From Enterococcus cecorum DSM 20682 = ATCC 43198 (GTDB taxonomy: Bacteria > Bacillota > Bacilli > Lactobacillales > Enterococcaceae), in assembly GCF_000407565.1 (NCBI RefSeq), contig NZ_ASWI01000003.1, positions 62,001-126,000 of the forward strand: a stretch of 64,000 nt of DNA, written 5' to 3'. Position numbers and translations under genes: made by a program. The notes beneath the pieces are model-generated. The model was not told where the DNA came from, made no database searches, and saw nothing but the letters and a program-made list of their open reading frames with translations. Of this stretch, positions 56,962 to 64,000 are shown piece by piece; position 1 is the first letter of the stretch, and each line of letters starts with the position of its first letter.

Positions 56962-58431
56962 TCATTCATTCGCTGTGCTTCTGTGTTTTAATGTGGCAGT
57001 AATATGCGCCAATGGTACTTGGACTAATTGATTATTCTGCACAAATCCTTCTTCCCGATGCTGCAAAATCTGCACCATATTTTCTTTGAATTCATTTACT
57101 AAATAACTAAATTGTTCTATATTTACTAAATTATTTTGTTCAAATGGATCAAGCTGTAAATCAAAGAGTTGATATTCATTTTTTACAGGGTACCAAATAA
57201 ACTTGTACTTTTCTGTAAGAATAAATTGACTTGAATCTTCCCCAAGACTATGCTCTCCATGAATTTGTTTACGCCAACCTGCATGACAATCAAACAACAG
57301 AGATTGCATACTCATTCCATCTGTTTTTGCCTCTTTCTTCAATGCAAGATCCACCAAAGTCGGAAAAATATCTTGTAATTGCACTAATCTGCGTATTTTA
57401 TGATTCGGCGCTTCGATGAGATTGCCTGGATCATAAATAAACAAGGGAATATGGATACTTCCTTGATAGGGATAGCCTTTTCGGAATAGATAGTGCTCTC
57501 CTAGCTGGTCCCCATGGTCAGAAACAAAACAAATAATCGTATTTTTATCATGTCGAAATTCTTTTAAAGCAATCAATAATCGATTAATCTGTTCATCAAT
57601 ATGTGAGACAAGACCGTAATAGCCAGCAAGCATTCTCTTTTGTGCGTCGGGTTTTAGGCATCCCTTTAGCGCTGTAATATCTGGTACGCCTGTAGGTTTT
57701 TCTTCCCAATTGCCAATATGCAGATCAATATCTTCTGTTAATCTTTGCATATATTGGTCAAAATAATATTTCGGCGGATTTAAAGGGGCATGTGGTTTTT
57801 CAAAAGATAATTTCAAGAAAAATGGGACAGTGGGATCCTTGGTTTTCAAGAAATCAATCGCCTCGCTAACTACCCAATTGGTTGGATGTAAATACTCTTC
57901 ATGCATCCAAGGTCTTGCCTGCCATGAATTGCAATGCAGCCCATCATCGATCATATCCGCATGAAAACCTAATTCGCTTTTTAAAAATTTCAAGTAATCA
58001 CTACTATTTTCAAACTGTTCCCCGTATCGCTTATCATACTTGCGATCCACATGCAAATAACCATCATGCAATCGAACATGGTCGAAGCCTAACCGTTTTC
58101 TAGAAGGATAGACATGCATTTTTCCTATACATTCCGTTTGATAGCCTTCATTTCTAAAAAATGCAGGTAAAGTATTTTCATAATCCCAATTTACCTCATC
58201 TTCATAGCCCACTCTACCAGAATGTTCAGGATTTAATCCAGTTAATAAGCCAACTCTAGCTGGAACACAACTTGGGACGGTAGAATAAGCATTTTCAAAG
58301 TTATAACCTTGACTTGCCATCATGTCTAAAGTCGGTGTACTGATGAACTGATCCACACTATTGATAGACAATGCATCTGAACGCATTTGATCGACAACAA
58401 TAAGCACTACATTTGGTCTACTATCTGACAT
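56962..58431 (-). CDS. Cytoplasmic Cys-type sulfatase
   Basis: 489 residues, alkaline-phosphatase-like sulfatase. The modification motif is SCVPARVGLLTG with Cys55 (C-x-P-x-R), the formylglycine precursor. Metal-site residues are visible in VVLIVVDQMRSD, KPHAPLNPP and FVSDHGDQLGEH. No signal peptide is present, so it acts inside the cell on an imported sugar, in line with the PTS genes just upstream. GGGAGGG precedes the ATG. The exact sulfated sugar cannot be read from sequence. Confidence 0.95.
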   Translation of the reverse strand: MSDSRPNVVLIVVDQMRSDALSINSVDQFISTPTLDMMASQGYNFENAYSTVPSCVPARVGLLTGLNPEHSGRVGYEDEVNWDYENTLPAFFRNEGYQTECIGKMHVYPSRKRLGFDHVRLHDGYLHVDRKYDKRYGEQFENSSDYLKFLKSELGFHADMIDDGLHCNSWQARPWMHEEYLHPTNWVVSEAIDFLKTKDPTVPFFLKLSFEKPHAPLNPPKYYFDQYMQRLTEDIDLHIGNWEEKPTGVPDITALKGCLKPDAQKRMLAGYYGLVSHIDEQINRLLIALKEFRHDKNTIICFVSDHGDQLGEHYLFRKGYPYQGSIHIPLFIYDPGNLIEAPNHKIRRLVQLQDIFPTLVDLALKKEAKTDGMSMQSLLFDCHAGWRKQIHGEHSLGEDSSQFILTEKYKFIWYPVKNEYQLFDLQLDPFEQNNLVNIEQFSYLVNEFKENMVQILQHREEGFVQNNQLVQVPLAHITATLKHRSTANE

Positions 58432-58455
58432 TAATACCCTCCCTTTCTAAATAAA

Positions 58456-59268
58456 TTATCCGATAGCTAAAATCTTCAAACTATAGCAGATAATTGATAA
58501 AATCAAGAAAATCCAAATTACTCGTGTTGAATTTAAGCTCTTCTTTCCTAGCAAATAATAAGCTAATCCTACAAGCGCTATTGGCACAAGCGCTGGCATA
58601 ATTTTGTCAAGCATATCCGTTTGTAATAAAACGTCTTTTTTACCTATTACAATTTTAAAAGGCACCATTACTTTTACAACTGTCGGTACCAAACCACCAA
58701 TGACTAACACACCTAACAACGTAGCAGACTCGGTTAAATCTTGAAGCAAGCCACTCATGGTTGAAATCAATTTCTTTCCTTGTTTATAAGCAATTGGTAA
58801 TTCAAAATAACGTAGGCCTAAAATAATCGCTGCAACGACTAGCCATAGAATAACCCCTAATGGATTCCCTTCTAATCCCATATAGGCAGCTAATGACCCT
58901 AAAATTGTAGGAATTACTGCACCGAATAAAGCATCACCAATAGCAGCAAACGGACCCATCATACTTGTCTTTAAGGCAGCTACTGTTTCTTTAGATTCAA
59001 TTCCTTCTTCTGATTGAATGGCTAGGTCCATACCGATAATAAAAGCGCTGAGGAAAGGACTCGTATTAAAGAATTGTAGCTCCGTTTGCATGATTGCCTT
59101 TAACTCATCCTTATCGTCATACATTTTTGCTAAGGCAGGATAAATCGCACGTGCATAAGCTACTGACATCATTCTTTCATAGTTCCATCCTAGTTGTCCA
59201 CCAAACATATAACGTAGACTCACTTGGCGTAAATCTTGTGGGGTTAATTCATAATTAGATTTCGTCAT
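58456..59268 (-). CDS. PTS EIID component, mannose family
   Basis: 270 residues. EIID marks: YMFGGQLGWNYERMM, a middle MGPFAAIGDALF turn and C-terminal membrane segments. It forms the membrane channel with EIIC. A TTG two codons earlier is possible, but AGGAG fits the ATG at 59268, which overlaps the EIIC gene. The cytoplasmic EIIA and EIIB of this family are missing from the cluster. Confidence 0.93.
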   Translation of the reverse strand: MTKSNYELTPQDLRQVSLRYMFGGQLGWNYERMMSVAYARAIYPALAKMYDDKDELKAIMQTELQFFNTSPFLSAFIIGMDLAIQSEEGIESKETVAALKTSMMGPFAAIGDALFGAVIPTILGSLAAYMGLEGNPLGVILWLVVAAIILGLRYFELPIAYKQGKKLISTMSGLLQDLTESATLLGVLVIGGLVPTVVKVMVPFKIVIGKKDVLLQTDMLDKIMPALVPIALVGLAYYLLGKKSLNSTRVIWIFLILSIICYSLKILAIG

Positions 59269-60064
59269 CGTCAATTTCTCCTTCCACAGCCACAGCTACT
59301 GAGTTTTGTAATTTTTCTTGGATCTGGCGTTTTTCTTGTAATTTCTTATAGTAAATAATTGCTAATGCTAAACCAAATAGGGCAATTCCCATCATCGGTA
59401 CTTGTAAGTAAGCTGCTAATAAATAACCGATAATCAAATATGGTACAAATTTTTTAACTGGCAAGTATCTTAACAAAATGGCAATTCCGACAACCGGTAA
59501 GACTGCACCGGCCAATTTTAGTCCACCCATTAACCAATCTGGTGCATAGGTTAAGATGGTTTTCACAACTGCATTACCGAAAATCAATGAAATCCCCACT
59601 GGAATCCCTCTTGAAAGTGCAATAGGTAATAAGCTCAGCCAAGCCACGCGATTAATTTTATGAAATTCGCCTTGTTCCACATATTTATCTGCGCGGTGCA
59701 AGAAATAGATACCACAAAAACGAGCCAAAATATCTAATTGCACCAATAACAATCCCACTGGCACAGAAATCCCTATCGCAAATTCTAATCCTTTATTACT
59801 CACAACTCCTAATGCGGTTCCAATGATTGCGCCTGTACCAAAATCAGGGATAGAAGCACCACCAAAAGTTCCTACACCTAAAACCATCAATTGTAATGTT
59901 GCGCCAACTAAAAGCCCTGTTTGAATATCTCCCATGATAATTCCAGCTAAAAATCCTGCAATTGCGGGTTTGCTCAATTGTAAACCGGAAATATATGGAT
60001 CAATCCCTCCTAACATTGCTAATATTGTTAGCAAGATGATTTGTACTGTGGATATTTCGCTCAT
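59255..60064 (-). CDS. PTS EIIC component, mannose family
   Basis: 269 residues, about seven or eight membrane segments. IISGLQLSKPAIAGF-like and GVGTFGGASIPDFGTGAIIG are typical EIIC-Man segments. First gene of the operon EIIC-EIID-sulfatase-anSME-TauE. GAGGAG precedes the ATG at 60064; the TTG one codon upstream is not preferred. Its promoter has a perfect LacI-type operator. Confidence 0.92.
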   Translation of the reverse strand: MSEISTVQIILLTILAMLGGIDPYISGLQLSKPAIAGFLAGIIMGDIQTGLLVGATLQLMVLGVGTFGGASIPDFGTGAIIGTALGVVSNKGLEFAIGISVPVGLLLVQLDILARFCGIYFLHRADKYVEQGEFHKINRVAWLSLLPIALSRGIPVGISLIFGNAVVKTILTYAPDWLMGGLKLAGAVLPVVGIAILLRYLPVKKFVPYLIIGYLLAAYLQVPMMGIALFGLALAIIYYKKLQEKRQIQEKLQNSVAVAVEGEIDDDEI

Positions 60065-60215
60065 CAAAAACTCCTCCTCATTTTTAATTTATTAAGCTTT
60101 GTTTGCTTACCACACAATCTTTGCACCCATTAACCTCTTTTTCATGAAGCGTCCAAAAGCCCTATCCCTCATAACTTTTATTAATCACACGCACCATGTT
60201 TCCGTTTTCATTTTC

Positions 60216-60260
60216 ATTTTAACTCTATATTTACTAAATTTCAATAGTTTTAGTAAATAT
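60216..60260 (-). promoter_or_regulatory. Promoter and LacI-type operator of the sulfatase/PTS operon
   Basis: Minus-strand TTGAAA (60239-60244) and TAAAAT (60216-60221) have a 17-base spacer. Perfect 12-bp inverted arms ATATTTACTAAA (60227-60238) and TTTAGTAAATAT (60249-60260) flank the -35; one arm fills the spacer. Binding of the divergent LacI regulator would block the promoter. Confidence 0.75.
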
Positions 60261-60360
60261 ATTTAGTCGGGAGATTGCTTGTTTGAACAATTTGAGATTT
60301 TTTTGTAGCAACACTTATTTTTTTGATATAATGGAAATGAATACGCTGTAAAGGAGAATC

Positions 60361-61350
60361 ATGATGCCGACAATCAAAGAAATCGCTGAATTAGCCAATG
60401 TTTCAAGCAGTACAGTTTCACGCATATTAAACGGGGATGAAAGCATTCAAGTCAGTTTAGAGACCCGAAAAAGAGTTTTAGCTGTTGCCGAAAAACTCAA
60501 TTATATAGTAAAAAGTAATAAAAATACGAATAATGCTATTGGTACCATCGCCATTACAAATTGGTATACAAAAGAAATTACACTCGCTGATCTCTTTATG
60601 CGCTCTATTTTGTGGGGATTGGAAAGTACATTAAAAACTGCCGGATACAAAATTATTCGTTCTGATTTTAATGATTCATTACCGGATGAAAATACTATTG
60701 ATGGGATTATTGCAGTTGGAGAATATCACGGAAAGAATATGCAACAATTAAGAAATTTAAACAAACCTCTAGTTATCATCAATCAAGATACGCTTTATGA
60801 AGATATCAGCTGCGTAACTATTGATTTCAAATATTCGGTGACAAAAATTATTGAATATTTCGAACAAGAAGGTCATGAAAAAATTGGTATGATTGAAGGA
60901 AAGAATAAATATAGTTTAAAAAATCACATTATGGATCCACGAGCAAAAACTTTTCGTGACGAGATGAAAAAACGCGGAAAATTAAACGAAGACTATATTT
61001 TCTTAGGAGATTTTAGCATTGATAGTGGTTATCAACAAATGATTCAAGCAATCGATACGCTAAAAGAGGATTTGCCTACTGCCTTTTTTATCAATAGCGA
61101 TACTATGGCCATCGGAGCATTACGAGCATTGAATGAACGACAAATTCCATGTCCAGAACAAGTTCGAATCATTGGCTTTGGTAATGTAGAGGTAGGTAAT
61201 TATATGACCCCTAAACTTAGTACCGTTGAGTTGAATGCCAGCCAAATGGGGACTTATGGAGCCATTTTGATTCAAAGTATTATGAATGGCCAACAAAATA
61301 CGCCTGTAAATATCATCACCGGTACAAAATTACTGATTAAAGAAACCTAA
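60361..61350 (+). CDS. LacI/GalR-family regulator of the sulfatase/PTS operon
   Basis: 329 residues. LacI-type HTH and hinge at ~1-60 (TIKEIAELANVSSSTVSRIL), then a periplasmic-binding-like sensor domain. The HTH is like that of GalR/EbgR relatives in Firmicutes. Two adjacent ATGs follow AAAGGAG; either may be used. It is divergent from the EIIC gene, with a perfect palindrome between them, so it is the likely local repressor. Confidence 0.92.
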   Translation: MMPTIKEIAELANVSSSTVSRILNGDESIQVSLETRKRVLAVAEKLNYIVKSNKNTNNAIGTIAITNWYTKEITLADLFMRSILWGLESTLKTAGYKIIRSDFNDSLPDENTIDGIIAVGEYHGKNMQQLRNLNKPLVIINQDTLYEDISCVTIDFKYSVTKIIEYFEQEGHEKIGMIEGKNKYSLKNHIMDPRAKTFRDEMKKRGKLNEDYIFLGDFSIDSGYQQMIQAIDTLKEDLPTAFFINSDTMAIGALRALNERQIPCPEQVRIIGFGNVEVGNYMTPKLSTVELNASQMGTYGAILIQSIMNGQQNTPVNIITGTKLLIKET

Positions 61351-61388
61351 AAACGTGTTGCCATACACTTTGGCAACACGCTTTTTTA
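61350..61388. terminator. Bidirectional terminator between the LacI gene and the peptide gene
   Basis: CGTGTTGCC pairs with GGCAACACG, with A-run before and T-run after. It overlaps the stop codon of the peptide gene. Confidence 0.9.
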
Positions 61389-61499
61389 GAATTTGAAGAT
61401 TTTTTTGAACACTTTGCGGATGGTTTGTTTCGCATCGCCAAAACGAAAACTCCCTTGAATTTCAATGCTGTGTTTCTTTTGTTGATTTTCTTTTGCCAT
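61386..61499 (-). CDS. 37-residue cationic peptide, possible bacteriocin or signal peptide
   Basis: ATG at 61499 stands behind AAAAAGGAGTG and 16 bases after the ABC transporter stop. The peptide begins MAKENQQKKHSIEIQGSFR and ends KVFKKIFKF. It has 8 Lys and 2 Arg against 3 acidic residues, no Cys and no double-Gly leader. The last 14 residues would make an amphipathic cationic helix. It is the last gene before a strong terminator. No family is recognised. The strong ribosome site and position argue that it is a real gene. Confidence 0.65.
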   Translation of the reverse strand: MAKENQQKKHSIEIQGSFRFGDAKQTIRKVFKKIFKF

Positions 61500-61515
61500 A
61501 TTCCAACACTCCTTT

Positions 61516-63114
61516 TTATAATTTACTTAAATCAATGACCTCATCATACAATCCAGCTAGTTTGGGATTTAAATGATGGGTAATCATAATAACCGTGTGA
61601 TTAGGCAAGGACAATAGATACCGTTCAATTTGTTCAGCTGTGTCTTTATCTAAATTAGCTGTTGTTTCATCCAATAACAGAATCGGTGTATCCCGCAGTA
61701 AAGTCCGAGCTAAAGCCAAGCGTTGTTTTTGTCCACCGGATAGCTCTAATTCACTAGGACCAAGCTGAGTCGCTAATTGTTGAGGTAATTGCGTAGTGAC
61801 CTGAGCGAATTGCGTCGAGGTTAAGACTTGTTGCAATTGTTGGTGACTAAAATCTTGGAGTAAGGTTAAGTTTTCCTCAATACTCGCTTCAAAGACATAA
61901 GGTACCTGGTCAACATAACTAATTTCTTCATGAATTTGATTGGCAGATAGCTGCGCATAATCCACGCCACCAATGGTCAACTTGCCGCTTGTCGGTGAAA
62001 TCTTACCGGTTAATAAATGAAATAACGTTGATTTGCCTGAACCACTCGCTCCAGTTATAATATATTTTTTCCCTGCTTCAAAGGTCAGACTCAGTCGGTT
62101 AAAAATAACATTATCTTCATATGAAAAATCAACATTTTCCAATTGCAAAGTATGATCGGGCAGTTTTTGATTGATTATTTGCTGCTTTTCTTTTCGTTGC
62201 AGCGGTTCATACTTTTCAAAAATAGGTTGGACACTGCTAATCATAATCAAACAGTTCGCCAAATTCCCCATTGCATTCATCACGTTGGCACTTAGATTTT
62301 CAATAGTCAAAAAAGCGCCAAATGAAATAATGCTGCGAAAAATCAACCAACCACTGTATCCGGTAATCACGATTTGACTAAAAACATTGGCAAATGAACT
62401 GAGAAAAGTCGAAAAGGCATGCACTTTTGCCGCACGGACATTCCGTTTGGCTAACTGTAGACTGAATTGTTGCACTTTTTTGGGTAAATAACTTAACGCA
62501 TTGAGTACATATAACGTGGCATACCCCTGAAATACATTGCTCATCTTGCCGGTAAAATGTTCGTTTTCAACGGTTAACTCTTGGAAACGCTGCATGAGTG
62601 GTTTGTTCGCTAATCGTGGTAAGTAAAGGGTGAATAAACTTAAAAGTGCAAAAACAATCATTAAGGAATAATGCATTTTGACTAACACTACAATCGAAAA
62701 GAGCAGCATCGTGCAATGTTCAATCATTTGATAGACAGCCGGAAATCCTTGATCGGCTATCATCTGCATATCATTCGTCATCCATGAAACAAAACTCCCT
62801 GCACCTTTTGCTTGATTTTGTTGATAGGAGGTTTGTGTCAATTTTTCCGTTAAATGAATGCGCAAATCATTAATCATTTTTTGAATAACATATTCTTGAA
62901 ACCAACTGTTCCATCCACTTATTGCACAAGCCAAAGTATAAATCACACCTTGCAATAACAAATAAAACAAAAACTGCCGCCAATGTTTTGCAAGCAATTC
63001 ATTCGTAATCGTTGTTAATAAAACAGCCGAATAAATTTTCAGGCCTGAGGAAGTCACAATCATCAACATAACCAACACATTGAGTCCCTTACGCTGTAAA
63101 AAACACCTTTTCAT
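61516..63114 (-). CDS. ABC exporter (fused membrane and ATPase domains)
   Basis: 532 residues. The membrane domain (~1-290) has six segments; the ATPase follows with Walker A ITGASGSGKST, signature ELSGGQKQRLALAR, Walker B ILLLDETTANLD and H-loop MITHH. No C39 peptidase domain is present, so it would not cut a double-Gly leader. It is divergent from an Rgg-type regulator and followed by the 37-residue peptide gene, which is its likely cargo (inference). TATAAT at 63157-63162 is the probable -10. Confidence 0.9.
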   Translation of the reverse strand: MKRCFLQRKGLNVLVMLMIVTSSGLKIYSAVLLTTITNELLAKHWRQFLFYLLLQGVIYTLACAISGWNSWFQEYVIQKMINDLRIHLTEKLTQTSYQQNQAKGAGSFVSWMTNDMQMIADQGFPAVYQMIEHCTMLLFSIVVLVKMHYSLMIVFALLSLFTLYLPRLANKPLMQRFQELTVENEHFTGKMSNVFQGYATLYVLNALSYLPKKVQQFSLQLAKRNVRAAKVHAFSTFLSSFANVFSQIVITGYSGWLIFRSIISFGAFLTIENLSANVMNAMGNLANCLIMISSVQPIFEKYEPLQRKEKQQIINQKLPDHTLQLENVDFSYEDNVIFNRLSLTFEAGKKYIITGASGSGKSTLFHLLTGKISPTSGKLTIGGVDYAQLSANQIHEEISYVDQVPYVFEASIEENLTLLQDFSHQQLQQVLTSTQFAQVTTQLPQQLATQLGPSELELSGGQKQRLALARTLLRDTPILLLDETTANLDKDTAEQIERYLLSLPNHTVIMITHHLNPKLAGLYDEVIDLSKL

Positions 63115-63156
63115 TTCATTCCTCCGTTTCTTTCGTAATCAGTTGAGATATTTTCT

Positions 63157-63162
63157 ATTATA
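63157..63162 (-). promoter_or_regulatory. -10 box of the ABC exporter/peptide operon
   Basis: Minus-strand TATAAT about 40 bases before the ATG. The region where a -35 would lie is a T-rich tract without a clear match, as expected of a promoter that needs an activator. Confidence 0.4.
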
Positions 63163-63230
63163 CTAAAAAAACAAAAAAAACAAATATTTTGTCTCGTATT
63201 CCGACATCAATTACACTCAAGAGTCTTTGG

Positions 63231-63259
63231 AGAGTATATTTGACGGACACTCGTTTATC
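63231..63259 (+). promoter_or_regulatory. Promoter of the Rgg-type gene
   Basis: TTGACG and TAAACT with a 17-base spacer lie about 25-30 bases before the Rgg ATG, which has AAAAAAGGAGGAG as ribosome site. Confidence 0.55.
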
Positions 63260-63286
63260 TTTTAAACTAAAAAAAAGGAGGAGCTT

Positions 63287-64000
63287 ATGGAAGAATATGG
63301 GAAAATACTAAAGAGAATTCGCTTAGAAAAAGGATTGACACAAAAAGAACTTTCAGCAGGTATTCTTTCTAGATCGCACCTTTCTGAATTAGAAAACGGG
63401 AACTACTACTGTTTCTTTTGATAAATTTCTGCAACTACTCAGAAGATTAAATGTCAGTTTGCACGAATTTGACCTTTATTTAAAAGAATCCATTTACCAA
63501 GAAGATTTCCGGCGAAAGATTAAAATTGAGGCTGCGGTCAATGCACATGATATTGCTGAGATGAAGCGTTTATTGGCAGAATTTCCAATCGTTGATGAAA
63601 AAAATGTTCGAATGCGGCATGAAAAACTTTTGCTAGAGGCCCTCATCGAGTATCATCAAAATCACCAAATCATGAATCTCACACGTTACCAAGAAATTTT
63701 AGATTATCTGTCTAGAGTATCTGAATGGGGAATGTATGAACTGAATTTACTGGCTAATTTTCTATTTATTTTTGATATGGACACCTTACCTCTTATCACG
63801 CAGCAAATCTATAAAAAAGCGAATAAAAAGAATGCTTCAGATGAATATACCTATCTATACTTGCGTCTACTGATTAACTTAAGTGATTTTTATTTAAAGA
63901 ATTTAGACTATCAAACTTGCCAAGAAATAGCTCAACAAGCGATTGCCATTGCCTATCAAAAAAATAACTTGTTCGAGCTTACTCTGGCAAAAATTCATTT
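63287..64000 (+). pseudogene. Rgg/MutR-family regulator with a one-base insertion (continues past window)
   Basis: ATG at 63287 begins MEEYGKILKRIRLEKGLTQK, a Rgg-type HTH with LSRSHLSELENGN. The frame then stops at a TGA (63419). One extra base near 63404 explains it: skipping it gives ENGNTTVSFDKFLQLLRRLN, and the frame stays open to the window end with TPR-like helices (FRRKIKIEAAVNAHDIAEMK, QEILDYLSRVSEWGMYELNL). Rgg proteins bind short secreted peptides and switch on neighbouring genes. As read, only 44 residues are made. Confidence 0.8.

Overview
The window looks like chromosome of a low-GC Lactobacillales, most likely an Enterococcus or a close relative of the E. cecorum/columbae type. 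This is inferred from gene content and order, not from a database match. Supporting signs are the block sigH-rae1-rlmB-mrnC-cysS-cysE-gltX followed by yacL-radA-dut, a CpsY/MtaR-type LysR regulator, cydABD, many PTS genes and strong AGGAGG ribosome sites. An exact 16-bp parS site at 37172 and the sigH/radA block suggest the origin-proximal part of the chromosome. No rRNA, tRNA or CRISPR array was seen.

Layout: 1-3.9 kb, cytochrome bd oxidase cydA-cydB-cydD (cydD cut by the window edge). 4-8.2 kb, a candidate small RNA, LysR regulator, gor and a HAD phosphatase. 8.2-12.4 kb, a YafQ-type toxin-antitoxin pair, an ABC exporter and an XRE/membrane-protein pair behind an array of evenly spaced half-sites. 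12.5-22.6 kb, housekeeping genes (rny, recA with an SOS box, cinA, pgsA, rodZ-like, ymfH/ymfF, mscL, ElaA, veg). 22.7-25 kb, a possible ComK-like protein and a broken Mga-like regulator. 25-28 kb, birA, thiT under a TPP riboswitch, pgmB. 28-30.3 kb, an intact IS200/IS605 element (tnpA+tnpB) inserted in the 3' end of the gene next to sigH. 30.3-41.6 kb, the sigH-to-gltX block with a cysteine T-box, then yacL, radA and a dUTPase that seems to start at ATT. 41.8-44.7 kb, a frameshifted Fic gene and proBA. 44.7-52.7 kb, a beta-glucoside regulon: two GH1 enzymes, EIIB, EIIA, EIIC, a MupG/DUF871 protein and a GntR regulator, tied together by a shared operator motif. 52.8-54.6 kb, a frameshifted ISL3 element. 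54.6-61.4 kb, a sulfated-sugar locus: mannose-family EIIC/EIID, cytoplasmic Cys-type sulfatase, its radical-SAM maturase, a TauE/SafE exporter and a LacI regulator. 61.4-64 kb, an Rgg-type regulator (frameshifted) divergent from an ABC exporter that is followed by an unlisted 37-residue cationic peptide gene.

How it fits together: the sugar loci form two importer-plus-hydrolase modules with local repressors (GntR, LacI) and CcpA-like cre sites. In the sulfated-sugar module the PTS would import and phosphorylate the sugar, anSME would activate the sulfatase, the sulfatase would release sulfate and TauE could export it. The EIIA/EIIB partners of this PTS are not in the window.

Two themes stand out. 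First, single-lesion gene decay: a zinc-ribbon gene, a GNAT gene and an EIIA each carry one in-frame stop; Fic, ISL3 transposase and Rgg carry one-base frameshifts; an Mga-like regulator and the sigH-neighbour gene are broken by mobile DNA. Second, a family of dispersed hairpin repeats lies directly behind the stop codons of gor and radA, with paired compensatory changes between copies.
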